A DNA stretch of 64,000 bases from Jiangella gansuensis DSM 44835 (GCF_000515395.1 NZ_KI911782.1:4928070-4992069); one strand, 5' to 3'. Numbered from the stretch's first letter, positions 25,655 through 35,949 are shown. Made by a program: numbers and translations. The notes: generated by a model from the letters alone, not told the origin.

Positions 25655-25691
25655 GGACACAACATAGGAGCTCTACTGACCTGCACAAAGA

Positions 25692-25718
25692 CACTGAGCT
25701 ATGCAAAGCAATGCAGTG
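25692..25718. promoter_or_regulatory. Candidate GntR operator
   Basis: The divergent region 25661-25729 is AT-rich and holds CACTG (25692-25696) and CAGTG (25714-25718) as an inverted pair, with inner TGCA repeats. Position between gntR and the small gene suggests autoregulation. Confidence 0.35.
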
Positions 25719-25729
25719 CCACTTAAAGT

Positions 25730-25990
25730 ATGCGGATGCACGAGGATCACCTCACGGGCTGGCTGGTGTGGAGCCGGCCGCCGGGACAGCTCCTGGACGA
25801 GATCGTCGTCACCAACAGCGATGGGAGGACCATGGCGAACCGGCCGCTTCCCTACGGCACCACCGGCACCCGCAGCTGGGACATCATTCTGCGGCAGCTC
25901 GGCTTCCAGCGGCTCGGCGCCTGGATGCCCGCGACCGGCGGCTACACCTGCCGCGTCGAGCACCGCCCGCTGCACGACCTCGCCGCCTGA
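25730..25990 (+). CDS. Orphan 86-residue protein
   Basis: A small soluble protein with no recognised family. It contains W-L-V-W-S-R-P-P-G-Q-L-L-D-E-I-V-V-T-N-S-D-G, G-T-R-S-W-D-I-I-L-R-Q-L-G-F and G-A-W-M-P-A-T-G-G-Y-T-C-R-V-E. The aromatic, evenly distributed composition is protein-like. It is the only gene divergent from the small GntR regulator. No ribosome site is visible before ATG 25730 (second ATG at 25736), so a leaderless message is possible. Repeat copy C begins 46 nt after its stop. Confidence 0.55.
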   Translation: MRMHEDHLTGWLVWSRPPGQLLDEIVVTNSDGRTMANRPLPYGTTGTRSWDIILRQLGFQRLGAWMPATGGYTCRVEHRPLHDLAA

Positions 25991-26035
25991 GCTGCGCGCC
26001 GGTCTCAGCTGGGCCAAGACTCCATCCCGCGGCCC

Positions 26036-26107
26036 GGAAATGATCACGTCCGGCATGGGCGTGTTCGCTTCACCAGGAATCCTTGCCTGCCGAGGAAGGA
26101 GAACGCC
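26036..26107 (+). repeat. Dispersed 3'-end repeat, copy C
   Basis: Reads GGAAATGATCACGTCCGG then CATGGG, 46 nt after the stop codon of the small gene at 25730. The stem is GTTC+CTTC (26063-26066, 26068-26071) with GAAG+GAAC (26095-26098, 26101-26104), 8 pairs around a 1x2 internal loop. The loop CAGGAATCCTTGCC differs from copies A and B at one base. Confidence 0.75.
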
Positions 26108-26375
26108 TGGTGTGATTCGGCCAACCTGCCGCACCCAGCCCACGCGGGACACCACGGAGGCACTGGCGCTGAGAGCCACCGGCCAGCTGGACCTCGATAG
26201 CGCGCCACGGCCTCGATACCGCGATCCGCGGAGCGGGACGGGATCAGCCCGATAGGCACGGCAGCGGCTATCGACGTCGCTGCGCGCAAATCGAGGTCGG
26301 CGCCCGAGCGGATCCGAGCGGCGCGGTGCCTGCCGCCGGACAGCGGGGCGCCGATCAGGCTGGCTGCACCTCCGG

Positions 26376-26447
26376 GCGTTCTCCCGCCGCGGCAGGCGTG
26401 CATGCGTGGGAAGCGGGACGACCCATGCCGAACGTGATCATTTCCGG
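26376..26447 (-). repeat. Dispersed 3'-end repeat, copy D
   Basis: Minus-strand copy with the conserved GGAAATGATCACGTTCGGCA box (26424-26443). The stem is TCCCGC (26382-26387) with GCGGGA (26413-26418). The loop is of a second subtype shared with copy E, carrying GGCAGGC and TGCATGCGTGGG on the plus strand. Confidence 0.75.
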
Positions 26448-26572
26448 CTCTTCCGGCGCATCCGTGGGTGCCACCGGCCTGGCTCGCTGCACGTGCAGCG
26501 ACCGTAACGTCGTCGTCCCCGGGTGGCGGCTGAGGCAGATGGCCGCGCCCGCCCGCCTACTGCGCACCCTTT

Positions 26573-26652
26573 CGGGTCACGTCACTCGCCACGCGGTCGG
26601 ACTCTGGCGTTGTCGCTGTCCGGTACGGCCCCGAGGCGAGTGACGTGACCCG
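26573..26652. repeat. 18-bp perfect inverted repeat with 44-bp spacer
   Basis: CGGGTCACGTCACTCGCC (26573-26590) is exactly complementary to 26635-26652. Each arm also contains a tandem GTCAC motif. It lies between repeat copies D and E. A partial half-site (GTGACC) follows near 26663. Possibilities are a very stable hairpin, a pair of operators or the ends of a tiny non-coding element. Confidence 0.6.
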
Positions 26653-26746
26653 CAGGCCCGCTATGTGACCCTCCGGCGACGACTCACGGGGCGGGGGCGG
26701 ATGATCGGCCGGGACCGGGCGACCGGGTGGCCGCGGACTCCTGCAC

Positions 26747-26818
26747 GCGCCTTACCGCCGCGGCAGGCATGCATGCGTGGGGAGGCGGGAAGACCCATGC
26801 CGAACGTGATCATTTCCC
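26747..26818 (-). repeat. Dispersed 3'-end repeat, copy E
   Basis: Minus-strand copy beginning about 50 nt after the polyprenyl synthase stop codon, with GAAATGATCACGTTCGGCAT. The stem is TTACCGCC (26752-26759) with GGCGGGAA (26784-26791), seven of eight pairs. The loop belongs to the D/E subtype. Confidence 0.8.
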
Positions 26819-26868
26819 GCCGCAGGGGAAGGGAAGCAAGCGGGACGACGGCAGCGGGTCACGGAGGG

Positions 26869-27861
26869 TCAGGACATGCGGGTGACGACGCTGTCGCACA
26901 GGGCGTGCAGGGCCTCGCGGGCCGGGACGGCCGGCAGGGACTCCAGCGCGGCGCGGGCGTCGTCGGCCCAACGGCGGACGTCGGCCTCCGCCTCGGCCAT
27001 GGCCGGGTGTTCCCGCAACAGCCGCAGCGCTTCGGCGTGGTCGGCGTCGTCCACCACCGGGCCGGAGATGAGCGACAGCAGCCGCTCGTCGCCGGGGCGG
27101 CCCGACCGGCGGGCGTACAGCACCGGCAGGGTGGCCACGCCCTCGCGCAGGTCGGTGCCGGGCGTCTTGCCCGACAGCCGCTCCGACCCGACGATGTCGA
27201 GCAGGTCGTCGGCGAGCTGGAAGGCCATGCCGATGCGCTCGCCGAACTGCCCCAGGACCTCGACCTGGGACGGGTCGACCCCGGCGTGCAGCGCGCCCAG
27301 CCGGGTGGACGCCGCGATCAGCGACGCCGTCTTGTCCGACAGCACGGACAGGTAGTGCGCCACCGGGTCTTCGCCCTCGCGCGGGCCCAGGGTCTCGTGC
27401 AACTGACCGTGCACCAGGCGCTGGAACGTGCGCGCCTGGATGCGCACCGACTCCGGACCGAGGTCGGCCAGCAGGTCCGAGGCACAGGCGAACAGGAAGT
27501 CGCCGGTCAGGATGGCGACGGTGTTGTCCCAGCGCGCGTTCGCGCTGGGGGCACCGCGGCGCAGCTGCGCATCGTCCATGACGTCGTCGTGGTACAGGGT
27601 GCCGACGTGGGTGAGCTCGACGACGACGGCCGCCGGTACCACCTTGGGTGCGTCGATGTCCCCGAACCCGGCGGCCAGCAAGGTGATGAGCGGCCGGAAC
27701 CGCTTGCCGCCGGCCTGGGTGAGGTGCCGAGAGCTCTCGCTGAGCACGGCGTCGTCGGACTTCACCGCCGCCAGCAGGCGGGCCTCGACGTCGTCGAGGC
27801 TCGCGCTGATGGACGCCTCCAGCTCGGCGTCCATGGACGGAATGCCCAGACCGATGCTCAA
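26869..27861 (-). CDS. Polyprenyl diphosphate synthase (menaquinone side chain)
   Basis: Trans-isoprenyl diphosphate synthase (330 aa). G-G-K-R-F-R-P-L is the IPP-binding region, L-Y-H-D-D-V-M-D-D-A-Q-L-R-R-G the first Asp-rich motif and F-Q-L-A-D-D-L-L-D-I-V-G the second. The TTG start at 27861 has an excellent GGGGAGGG 5-6 nt upstream. It follows nuoN by 50 nt on the same strand, so it is probably the last gene of the ggr-nuo array. Its product chain (hepta- to nonaprenyl) for menaquinone is inferred from context and cannot be read by eye. Repeat copy E lies just after it. Confidence 0.9.
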   Translation of the reverse strand: MSIGLGIPSMDAELEASISASLDDVEARLLAAVKSDDAVLSESSRHLTQAGGKRFRPLITLLAAGFGDIDAPKVVPAAVVVELTHVGTLYHDDVMDDAQLRRGAPSANARWDNTVAILTGDFLFACASDLLADLGPESVRIQARTFQRLVHGQLHETLGPREGEDPVAHYLSVLSDKTASLIAASTRLGALHAGVDPSQVEVLGQFGERIGMAFQLADDLLDIVGSERLSGKTPGTDLREGVATLPVLYARRSGRPGDERLLSLISGPVVDDADHAEALRLLREHPAMAEAEADVRRWADDARAALESLPAVPAREALHALCDSVVTRMS

Positions 27862-27911
27862 CCCAGCCCTCCCCTCGGTACCGGACCCGTCAGCCCGGCA
27901 AGAGAATCACT

Positions 27912-29438
27912 TTAACGAACGAAGATGGACGCCTGCTGCGCAAGGTCCAGCAGCGGCCCCGGCACGATGCCCAACAGCAACGTCGCCGCCGCGCCCAGCG
28001 TGATCCCGACCGTGGTCCACAGGCTCGGCACCGCCACGCTCGGGCCATCCGGCACCGGATCGGAGAAGAACATCAGCACGATGACCCGGACGTAGAAGAA
28101 CGCCGCCACCGCACTGGCGATCACACCGACGATGACCAGTGGCGCCGCGCCACCGTCGAGCGCCGCGGTGAACACCGACAGCTTGCCGACGAATCCGCTG
28201 GTGAGCGGAATACCCGCGAACGCCAGCAGGAACAGCGCGAAGGTCGCGGCCAGCACCGGCGACCGCTTGCCCAGTCCGGCCCACTTGGCCAGGTGGGTGG
28301 CCTCGCCGCCGGCGTCGCGCACCAGCGTGACGACGGCGAACGCGCCCAGTGTGGCGATGCCGTAGGTGGCCAGGTAGAACAGGATCGCAGCGGTGCCGCT
28401 GGAGTCGGCGGCCACCAGTGCGGTCAGCACGAAACCGGCGTGCGCGATGGACGAGTACGCCAGCATCCGCTTGATGTCGGTCTGCGTCAGCGCGACGACG
28501 GCGCCCACCAGCATGGTGGCGATGGCGACCGCCCACAGCATCGGCTGCCAGTCCGTTCGCAGCCCACCGAAGGCGACGTAGAACAATCGGATCATGGCAC
28601 CGAACGCGGCGAGCTTCGTGCAGGCGGCCATGAACCCGGTGATCGGGGTCGGCGCGCCCTGGTACACGTCCGGCGTCCACGAGTGGAACGGCACCGCACC
28701 GACCTTGAACAGCAGGCCGACCGCCATCAGACCGACGCCGGTGAGCAGGATGCCGTCCTGCCCGACGTTGGCGGTGAGCGCCTCGGAGATCTCGCCGAAC
28801 CGCAGCGTGCCGGCGTAGCCGTACACGAACGCCATGCCGAACAGGAAGATCGCCGACGAGAACGCGCCGAGCAGGAAGTACTTGAGCGCGGCCTCCTGCG
28901 AGAGCAGCCGGCGGCGCCGGGCCATACCGCACAGCAGGTACAGCGGCAGCGACATGACCTCGAGCGCCACGAACAGCATGAGGAGGTCGTTGGCCGCGGG
29001 GAACAGCATCATCCCGCCGACCGCGAACAGTGCCAGCGGGTACACCTCGGTCTGCAGGGCGCCCTGCCGGACCAGGACTCGCTCGTCCTCACTGCCCGGC
29101 AGCGTCGACGCGGCCGGGGCGAACGCGTCGCCGCCGCCCTCGAGCCGCCGCTCGGCGAAGAAGCCGACACTGATGATGGCCAGCACCAGGATGGTGCCCT
29201 GCAGGAACAGCGCGGGGCCGTCGACGGCGACCGCCCCGACGGCGCCGATCAGTTCGGTGCCGGCGAGCAGGATGATCTGGACCAGCGCCGCCACCAGCGC
29301 CACCAGCGCCAGTCCGACCTGGACCGGGTGCCGGACCCGCCGCGGCGCGAACGCCTCGATCAGCACACCGACGACGGCGGCGCCGAAGACCGTGATGAGC
29401 GGCGCGAGCTCGACGTACTCCAGGGTCGGCGCGTTCAC
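27912..29438 (-). CDS. nuoN: NADH-quinone oxidoreductase subunit N
   Basis: Antiporter-like proton-pumping subunit (508 aa, GTG start) with about 14 helices. The conserved A-T-Y-G-I-A-T-L-G-A-F, Y-S-S-I-A-H-A-G-F-V and F-H-S-W-T-P-D-V-Y-Q-G-A-P-T-P stretches are present. A hydrophilic loop of ~25 residues (E-G-G-G-D-A-F-A-P-A-A-S) is inserted between helices near residues 105-135, as in actinobacteria. It overlaps nuoM by 4 nt. Confidence 0.97.
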   Translation of the reverse strand: MNAPTLEYVELAPLITVFGAAVVGVLIEAFAPRRVRHPVQVGLALVALVAALVQIILLAGTELIGAVGAVAVDGPALFLQGTILVLAIISVGFFAERRLEGGGDAFAPAASTLPGSEDERVLVRQGALQTEVYPLALFAVGGMMLFPAANDLLMLFVALEVMSLPLYLLCGMARRRRLLSQEAALKYFLLGAFSSAIFLFGMAFVYGYAGTLRFGEISEALTANVGQDGILLTGVGLMAVGLLFKVGAVPFHSWTPDVYQGAPTPITGFMAACTKLAAFGAMIRLFYVAFGGLRTDWQPMLWAVAIATMLVGAVVALTQTDIKRMLAYSSIAHAGFVLTALVAADSSGTAAILFYLATYGIATLGAFAVVTLVRDAGGEATHLAKWAGLGKRSPVLAATFALFLLAFAGIPLTSGFVGKLSVFTAALDGGAAPLVIVGVIASAVAAFFYVRVIVLMFFSDPVPDGPSVAVPSLWTTVGITLGAAATLLLGIVPGPLLDLAQQASIFVR

Positions 29439-30976
29439 CGGCCAGTCCCTTCCTCGACGGGTTCAGCGACAGGTGCCAGGGGCTCCGGCTGGTCGATGTC
29501 GACCTCGACGAGCGTCGGTTCGACGGCGTCGTCGATGACGTCGACCAGCGGCTTGGGGAAGAAGCCCACCAGCAGGATGAGGGCGATCAGCGGGGCCACC
29601 ACGACCGTCTCGCGGGTGCGCAGGTCGGCCATGCCTTCAACCGCGGGGCGGACGGGACCGGTCATGGTGCGCTGGTAGAGCCAGAGGATGTACAGCGCGG
29701 CCAGCACGATGCCGACGGTGGCCACCACAGCCGCCGGGCGGTAGCGCAGGAACGTCCCGGAGATGACCAGGAACTCCGACAGGAACGTCGACAACGGCGG
29801 CAGCGCCAGTCCGGACAGACCGGCGAACAGGAACACCCCGGCCAGCTTCGGCGCCGGCTTCTGCACACCGCCGTAGTCGCCGACCTGACGCGAACCGCGC
29901 CGGCTGATCATGAACCCGACGACGACGAACAGCGCGATGGTCGACAGGCCGTGGTTGACCATGTAGAGCGTCGAGCCTGCCGCGGCCTCCCCGGTCAGCG
30001 CGAAGATGCCCAGCACGATGAAGCCGAAGTGGGAGATCGACGTGTAGCCGATCAGTCGCTTCATGTCGGTCTGGCCGATGGCCAGCAACGCGCCGTAGAC
30101 GATGCTGACGACCGCCAGCACAACGATGGCGGGCGCGAACTCCCGCGAGGCATCGGGGAACAGCGGCAGCACCAGCGCGATCATGCCGTACGTGCCGACC
30201 TTGTCGACCACGCCGGACAGGAACGCCGCGTTCGACGGGGTGGCCTCGGCCGCCGCGTCGGGCAGCCAGGTGTGGAACGGCCACAGCGGCGCCTTGATCG
30301 CGAAGGCGATCATGAAGCCGAGGAACAGCCAGCGCTGCGCGCCGGCGTCGATGTCGAGCGCCACCAGGTCCGGGATGAAGAACGACGCGGCACCGGCGTC
30401 GACCGACTGGACGTACAGCCCGATGACCGCGGCCAGCATGAGCAGGCCGCCGACCAGGTTGTACAGCAGGAACTTCACGGCCGCGTACCGGCGCTGCGGA
30501 CCGCCGTACATGCCGATCATGAAGTACAGCGGGATCAGCATCGCCTCGAAGACGATGTAGAACAGCAGCAGGTCGCGCGAGAGGAACGCGGTGAGCGTCA
30601 GCGCCTCGACGGCCAGCAGCAGCGCGAAGAACGCCTTCGGGTCGCGCTTCTCGTCCTCGGCCTCACGCCACATCGCCAGCGCGACGATGGGCGTGGCCAG
30701 GACGGTCAGCGCGATCAGCGCGACGCTGATGCCGTTGACGTCCAACGCCCACGAGGCCCCGAACTCCGGAATCCACTCGTAGGTCTCCGCCTCGACCCCG
30801 AGGTCGACGTCGAAGAGGAAGTGGACGCTGATGAGGGCGCCCACGATCAGCGTCACCAGCGCGGCGCCCAGCGCGACCTGCTTGGCGAGCGTCCCGCGCC
30901 CGGTCGGCACCAGGGCGGTGAGCACCGCCCCGAGCGCGGGCAGCGCGATGAGCGTGGTCAACCAAGGAAAGGTCAC
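29435..30976 (-). CDS. nuoM: NADH-quinone oxidoreductase subunit M
   Basis: Antiporter-like subunit (513 aa, GTG start). [36 protein letters not shown] and [13 protein letters not shown] hold the conserved Glu, Lys and His of the proton path. A soluble, acidic C-terminus ends the protein. It is coupled to nuoL upstream and nuoN downstream by 4-nt overlaps. Confidence 0.97.
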   Translation of the reverse strand: MTFPWLTTLIALPALGAVLTALVPTGRGTLAKQVALGAALVTLIVGALISVHFLFDVDLGVEAETYEWIPEFGASWALDVNGISVALIALTVLATPIVALAMWREAEDEKRDPKAFFALLLAVEALTLTAFLSRDLLLFYIVFEAMLIPLYFMIGMYGGPQRRYAAVKFLLYNLVGGLLMLAAVIGLYVQSVDAGAASFFIPDLVALDIDAGAQRWLFLGFMIAFAIKAPLWPFHTWLPDAAAEATPSNAAFLSGVVDKVGTYGMIALVLPLFPDASREFAPAIVVLAVVSIVYGALLAIGQTDMKRLIGYTSISHFGFIVLGIFALTGEAAAGSTLYMVNHGLSTIALFVVVGFMISRRGSRQVGDYGGVQKPAPKLAGVFLFAGLSGLALPPLSTFLSEFLVISGTFLRYRPAAVVATVGIVLAALYILWLYQRTMTGPVRPAVEGMADLRTRETVVVAPLIALILLVGFFPKPLVDVIDDAVEPTLVEVDIDQPEPLAPVAEPVEEGTGR

Positions 30977-32931
30977 GGCAGCCTCACCAACAGCATGGCC
31001 AGCACGACGATGGCGGCACCGCCGAGCATCGTCACGGCATAGGAACGGACGAACCCGGTCTGCCAGCGCCGAAGCCGGGCCGACAGCCCGCCCACGGCGG
31101 TGGCCGTGCCGACGACGGCACCGTCGACTCCGCGGTTCTCGATGTAGACCAGCGAACGGGTCAGGTACTGGCCCGGCCGCATGAACACCGCCTCGTTGAA
31201 GGCGTCGCCGTACAGGTCGCTGCGGGCCGCGACGGTGAGCGCATTACCCGCCGGCACGTCCTCGCGGACCGCTCGGCGCCCGTACATGACCCACGCGGCG
31301 GCGACCCCGGCCGCGACCGTGGCCAACGTGATCGTGATGAGCAGCGCCAGCGGCATCGGCAGGTCGTGGTGCTCCTCGCCGGTGACGGGTGCCAGCCAGT
31401 CGACGATGTCGGCGCCGAGATACAGCAGCCCGAACCCGCCGACGACCGACAGCGCGGCCAGGACGATCAGTGGGACGGTCATGACGCGCGGCGACTCGTG
31501 CGGCGGCTCACTGTGCTGCCAGCGCCGGCTGCCGAAGAAGGTCATCAGCATCAGACGTGTCATGTAGAACGCCGTGATGCCGGCACCGAGCAGCGTGCAG
31601 ACGCCGACGATCCAGTTGTCCGCGAACGCCGCCTCGATGATCTTGTCCTTCGAGAAGTACCCGGCGAACGGCGGGATGCCGATGATGGCCAGGTAGCCCA
31701 TCGCGAAGGTCACGAACGTCACCGGCATCATGATCCGCAGCCCGCCGTAGCGGCGCATGTTGACCTCGTCGTGCATGCCGTGCATCACCGAGCCGGCTCC
31801 GAGGAACATGTTCGCCTTGAAGAAGCCGTGCGTGAGCAGGTGGAAGATGGCGAACGCGTAGCCGGCCGGGCCGAGCCCCGCCGCCAGCGTCATGTAGCCG
31901 ATCTGGCTCATGGTGGAGCCGGCCAGCGCCTTCTTGATGTCGTCCTTGGCGCAACCGATGATCGCACCCATGAGCAGCGTGATGGCACCGATGACGACGA
32001 CGGCCGTGCGTGCGTCCGGAGCGAGGTCGTAGATGGCCGCGGAGCGCACGATCAGGTAGACGCCGGCGGTCACCATGGTGGCGGCGTGGATGAGCGCCGA
32101 CACCGGAGTCGGGCCCTCCATGGCGTCCAGCAGCCAGGACTGCAGCGGGAACTGCGCGGACTTGCCGCAGGCGCCCAGCAGCAGGAAGAGGCCGATGGCG
32201 GTGAGCCAACCGGTCGACGCGCCGTCGGCGGAGGCGAAGACCACCTCGAAGGCCGACGACCCGAAGACCGCGATCATCGACGCGATGGCCAGCACCATGC
32301 CCATGTCGCCGACCCGGTTGACGACGAACGCCTTCTTCGCCGCGACCGCCGCCGACGGCTTGTGCTGCCAGAAGCCGATCAGCAAGTACGACGCGAGGCC
32401 GACGCCCTCCCAGCCGATGAACAGAATCAGGTAGTCCCCGGCCAGCACCAGCAGCAGCATGGCGGCCACGAACAGGTTCAGGTAGCCGAAGAACCGGCGC
32501 CGCCGCTCGTCGTGCTCCATGTAGCCGATCGAGTAGACGTGGATGAGCGAGCCCACGCCGGTGATCAGCAGCACGAACGAGATGGACAGCTGGTCGAGCA
32601 GGAGGCTCACGTCGACCTGGTAGCCGCCGGCATTGAAGTACTCCCACAGCTGGACGGTGAACGCCCGCTCGGTCGCACCCTCGCCGAGCATGGCGACGAA
32701 CAGCACGACGCCGATGACGAACGACGCGGCGGAGGCCGCGGTGCCGATGAGGTGGCCGGCGCGGTCGGTGCGACGTCCGCCGAGCAGCAGTACCGCGGCA
32801 CCCACCAGGGGGAAGGCGATGAGCAGCCAGGTCAGGGAGAAGACACCGGAGGCCTCGACGGCCGTCTGGCCACCGCCGTGTCCGGCCTCCGCGGCGAGCG
32901 TGGTCGCCAGCGTGCTGAATGTGGAAGTCAC
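30973..32931 (-). CDS. nuoL: NADH-quinone oxidoreductase subunit L
   Basis: The largest antiporter-like subunit (652 aa, GTG start). Recognisable are [49 protein letters not shown] in separate short motifs, and S-T-M-S-Q-I-G-Y. The C-terminus has the extra long lateral helix plus a terminal membrane helix. It is spaced 19 nt from nuoK. Confidence 0.97.
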   Translation of the reverse strand: MTSTFSTLATTLAAEAGHGGGQTAVEASGVFSLTWLLIAFPLVGAAVLLLGGRRTDRAGHLIGTAASAASFVIGVVLFVAMLGEGATERAFTVQLWEYFNAGGYQVDVSLLLDQLSISFVLLITGVGSLIHVYSIGYMEHDERRRRFFGYLNLFVAAMLLLVLAGDYLILFIGWEGVGLASYLLIGFWQHKPSAAVAAKKAFVVNRVGDMGMVLAIASMIAVFGSSAFEVVFASADGASTGWLTAIGLFLLLGACGKSAQFPLQSWLLDAMEGPTPVSALIHAATMVTAGVYLIVRSAAIYDLAPDARTAVVVIGAITLLMGAIIGCAKDDIKKALAGSTMSQIGYMTLAAGLGPAGYAFAIFHLLTHGFFKANMFLGAGSVMHGMHDEVNMRRYGGLRIMMPVTFVTFAMGYLAIIGIPPFAGYFSKDKIIEAAFADNWIVGVCTLLGAGITAFYMTRLMLMTFFGSRRWQHSEPPHESPRVMTVPLIVLAALSVVGGFGLLYLGADIVDWLAPVTGEEHHDLPMPLALLITITLATVAAGVAAAWVMYGRRAVREDVPAGNALTVAARSDLYGDAFNEAVFMRPGQYLTRSLVYIENRGVDGAVVGTATAVGGLSARLRRWQTGFVRSYAVTMLGGAAIVVLAMLLVRLP

Positions 32932-32950
32932 GTATCCCTCACTCGCCCCG

Positions 32951-33250
32951 TCACAGCTTCAGCAGGCTGGCGTCGTCGACCGACGCGGACCTGCGAGTCC
33001 GGAAGATCGTCACGATGATCGCCAGTCCGACGACCACCTCCGCCGCGGCCACGACCATGACGAAGAACGCCACCATCTGGCCGTCGAGGTTGCCGTGCAT
33101 GCGGGCGAAGGTGACGAACGCGAGGTTCGCGGCGTTCAGCATCAGCTCCACGCTCATGAACGCCACCAGCGCGTTGCGCCGGGTCAACACGCCGGCCGCG
33201 CCGATCGAGAACAGGATGACCGACAGCACCAGGTAGGGCGTCGGGCTCAT
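32951..33250 (-). CDS. nuoK: NADH-quinone oxidoreductase subunit K
   Basis: Small three-helix subunit (99 aa) with two conserved membrane Glu regions ([11 protein letters not shown] and [10 protein letters not shown]). The ATG overlaps the nuoJ stop (ATGA). Confidence 0.97.
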   Translation of the reverse strand: MSPTPYLVLSVILFSIGAAGVLTRRNALVAFMSVELMLNAANLAFVTFARMHGNLDGQMVAFFVMVVAAAEVVVGLAIIVTIFRTRRSASVDDASLLKL

Positions 33251-34086
33251 GCGCGCTCACCTCCGGTGGTGTCGTCGCCGTTGCCGACGCCTCCGCCGCT
33301 CGGGTCGCCGGCCGGTTCCTCGGTCTCACCCTCGGCCGCGACCTCGATGTCCGTGGGTGTCGGCCGGTGCCGGAACTCCTCGGTGGAGCGGGCGACGCCG
33401 CGTGCCACCAGGACCCGGTTGATCGACGCCTCGCTGGGAGTGCCGTCGGGCAGCAGGGCCGGGGTGTCGACCGCGTTGTGCCGCGCGTAGACGCCCGGCA
33501 CCGGCAGCCCGGCCGCGTCCTCGGGCCGGCCCTCCCGGAACCGCCTGGTGGCCAGCTCGCGCTGGGTCGGGCGGTTGAAGATGCGCTCGCGGTGGGTCAG
33601 CGTCATGGCGCCGACGGCGGCGGTGATGAGCAGCGCCGCGACCACCTCGAAGGCCCACACGTAGGTGCCGAAGATCAGGTCGGCGATACCGGGGACGTTG
33701 CCGTCCGGGGTGGCCTGCGCCATCCCGGCCGGCTCCTCGGGCAGGCTGGCCCGGCCGGTGACGGCGGTCAGCAGCACCACCACACCGAGGACCACCAATA
33801 CCGCCGCGGCGCGCTGGCCGCGGATCGTCTCGACCCGCGAGTCGGAGGAGTCGATGCCGACCAGCATGATCACGAAGAGGAACAGCATCATGATCGCGCC
33901 GGTGTACACGACGATCTGCACGACGCCGAGGAACGGCGCCTCCTGGGCGATGTAGAACACCGCCAGGGTGACCATCGTGACGGCGAGCGACAGCGCACCG
34001 TGGACGGCCTTGCGCGCGAACACCAGGCCGAGTGCGCCGAGGACGGCGAACGGCGCCAGGACCCAGAACAGGATCTCCTCGCCCAT
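33247..34086 (-). CDS. nuoJ: NADH-quinone oxidoreductase subunit J
   Basis: Five-helix subunit (279 aa). [19 protein letters not shown] marks the pi-bulge helix 3. The ~110-residue hydrophilic C-terminal extension, ending in Gly/Asp/Thr-rich sequence, is an actinobacterial addition. The start is ATG 34086, overlapping the nuoI stop by 1 nt; GTG 34089 is immediately upstream. Confidence 0.95.
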   Translation of the reverse strand: MGEEILFWVLAPFAVLGALGLVFARKAVHGALSLAVTMVTLAVFYIAQEAPFLGVVQIVVYTGAIMMLFLFVIMLVGIDSSDSRVETIRGQRAAAVLVVLGVVVLLTAVTGRASLPEEPAGMAQATPDGNVPGIADLIFGTYVWAFEVVAALLITAAVGAMTLTHRERIFNRPTQRELATRRFREGRPEDAAGLPVPGVYARHNAVDTPALLPDGTPSEASINRVLVARGVARSTEEFRHRPTPTDIEVAAEGETEEPAGDPSGGGVGNGDDTTGGERA

Positions 34087-34625
34087 CACGCCCCCTCAGC
34101 GGACGGGCGGCCGATGCCGGCACCGAGGTAGTAGTCGCGCTCGTCGTCACCCAGCCGCATCGGATGGGGCGGCTCCTCCATGCCGGGGAGCAGCGGAGCC
34201 AGCAGATCCTTCTTCTCGTAGATCAGGCTCTCGCGGGTGTGGTCGGCGAGCTCGTACTCGTTGGTCATGGTCAACGCCCGGGTGGGGCACGCCTCGATGC
34301 ACAGCCCGCACAGGATGCAGCGCAGGTAGTTGATCTGGTACACGCGGCCGTACCGCTCGCCGGGCGAGAACCGGCCTCCGCCGCCGGGCTCGTCGGAGTT
34401 CGAGGCGCCCTCGACGTAGATGGCGTCGGCGGGGCAGGCCCAGGCGCACAGCTCGCAGCCGACGCACTTCTCCAGCCCGTCGGGGTGCCGGTTCAGCTGG
34501 TGGCGGCCGTGGAAGCGCGGCGCCACCGGGTGCGGCTGCTCCGGGTACTGCTCGGTGATGGGCTTGCGGAACACGTTGCGGAACGTGACTCCGAAGCCCG
34601 CGACCGGGTCGAGGAACTTAGGCAC
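34086..34625 (-). CDS. nuoI: NADH-quinone oxidoreductase subunit I
   Basis: Ferredoxin-like subunit (179 aa, GTG start) holding clusters N6a and N6b: [12 protein letters not shown] and [12 protein letters not shown]. It overlaps nuoH by 8 nt. The C-terminal ~50 residues are an extension without Fe-S motifs. Confidence 0.97.
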   Translation of the reverse strand: MPKFLDPVAGFGVTFRNVFRKPITEQYPEQPHPVAPRFHGRHQLNRHPDGLEKCVGCELCAWACPADAIYVEGASNSDEPGGGGRFSPGERYGRVYQINYLRCILCGLCIEACPTRALTMTNEYELADHTRESLIYEKKDLLAPLLPGMEEPPHPMRLGDDERDYYLGAGIGRPSAEGA

Positions 34626-35949
34626 GACTGCTCTCCTCGTCGGGACTGTCGTCGCTGGTCCGGGACGCGGCGGTAGCCGCGGGGACGCGCGTGTGGGTGA
34701 ACGTCTGGCCCGGCATCGGCGGAACCGGGTGCGGCCCGGACGCGTAGGCGTCGAACTCCGGCTCTGCGGCCGCCTCCGCGGGCTCCTCAGGTTCCTTCTT
34801 CTCCGGGATGAGCAGGCTGACCACCAGCATCACCGCGATGGCGATGCCGCCGTAGAGGAAGATCTCGGTGCGCTCGACGCCCTCGTTGAACGCCAGCCGC
34901 ATGGCGGCCACCAGCACGATCCACACCAGCGACGCCGGCAGCAGCCACTTCCAGCAGAAGTGCATGAACTGGTCGTAGCGCAGCCGCGGCAACGTACCAC
35001 GCAGCCAGATGAAGAGGAACATCAGCAGGATGATCTTCCCGAGGAACCACAGCAGCGGCCACCAGCCGGTGTTGAACATGCCGTCGTTGATGGCCGAGAT
35101 GGGCCACGGAGCCATCCAGCCGCCCAGGAACAGGGTCGTGGCGATGGCCGAGACGTTCACCATGTTCATGTACTCGGCCTGGAAGAACATCGCGTACTTG
35201 AACGACGAGTACTCGGTTCCCCAGCCGGCCACCAGCTCACCCTCGGCCTCGGGCAGGTCGAACGGCGCCCGGTTGGTCTCGCCCACCATCGAGATCAGGT
35301 AGATGATGAACGACGGCAGCAGGATGATGCCGTACCACATCCGTTCCTGCTCCGCCACGATGCCCGACGTGGACATGGTGCCGGCGAACAGGAAGACACC
35401 GACGAACGACAGCCCCATGACCAGCTCGTACGAGATGACCTGGGCGGTCGAGCGCAGGCCTCCGAGCAGCGGGTAGGTCGAGCCGCTGGACCAGCCGGCC
35501 AGCATCAGGCCGTACACGCCCACCGAGGCGATGGCGAGGGTGAACAGCACCGCCACCGGCAGGTCGGTCAACTGCAGTCGGGTGGTCTCACCGAAGATCG
35601 ACACCTCCGGGCCCATCGGGATGACCGCCAGGACGAGGAACGCCGGGATCAGCGCCACGATCGGCGCGAGCACGTAGACGACCTTGTCGGCCGCCTTCGG
35701 GATGATGTCCTCCTTGAACATCAGCTTCGTGCCGTCGGCGAGGCTCTGCAGCCAGCCCATCGGCCCGGTACGGTTCGGGCCGACCCGGTGCTGCATCCGG
35801 GCCACGACCTTGCGCTCGAAGACGATGTTGAACAGCGTAAGCAGGAGCAGCAGCACGAAGATCGCCACACACTTGATGGCGATGATCCACCACGGATCGC
35901 CGCCGAAGCCGGCAATCTGGTCGTAGTTCTCCGCGGCAATCGAGATCAT
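34618..35949 (-). CDS. nuoH: NADH-quinone oxidoreductase subunit H
   Basis: Eight-helix quinone-chamber subunit (443 aa). [16 protein letters not shown] and the loop [13 protein letters not shown] (quinone-site carboxylates) are intact. A soluble tail of ~60 residues, Pro/Ser/Glu-rich, follows the last helix. The ATG at 35949 overlaps nuoG's stop; a long upstream in-frame reading is antisense-like and rejected. Confidence 0.97.
   Translation of the reverse strand: MISIAAENYDQIAGFGGDPWWIIAIKCVAIFVLLLLLTLFNIVFERKVVARMQHRVGPNRTGPMGWLQSLADGTKLMFKEDIIPKAADKVVYVLAPIVALIPAFLVLAVIPMGPEVSIFGETTRLQLTDLPVAVLFTLAIASVGVYGLMLAGWSSGSTYPLLGGLRSTAQVISYELVMGLSFVGVFLFAGTMSTSGIVAEQERMWYGIILLPSFIIYLISMVGETNRAPFDLPEAEGELVAGWGTEYSSFKYAMFFQAEYMNMVNVSAIATTLFLGGWMAPWPISAINDGMFNTGWWPLLWFLGKIILLMFLFIWLRGTLPRLRYDQFMHFCWKWLLPASLVWIVLVAAMRLAFNEGVERTEIFLYGGIAIAVMLVVSLLIPEKKEPEEPAEAAAEPEFDAYASGPHPVPPMPGQTFTHTRVPAATAASRTSDDSPDEESSRA

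Larger units (their letters stand above)
25991..26868. other. Gene-poor island carrying three repeat copies
   Basis: About 880 bp without a convincing gene on either strand: candidate frames are short, Arg/Pro-rich and without recognisable domains. It contains repeat copies C, D and E and a long inverted repeat, each listed separately. It separates the orphan gene from the 3' end of the ggr-nuo-polyprenyl synthase array. Confidence 0.7.

Noticed and set aside
26044-26403. Possible STAS-domain fragment (L-R-A-T-G-Q-L-D-L on the plus strand) in the gene-free island
   Set aside because: The similarity covers only about ten residues and does not continue in any frame.
26755-26830. Repeat copies as a family of short ORFs (M-P-N-V-I-I-S-G type peptides)
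   Set aside because: The ATG codon is shared, but codons around it vary at all positions, upstream frames shift between copies, and the paired stems explain the conservation better.
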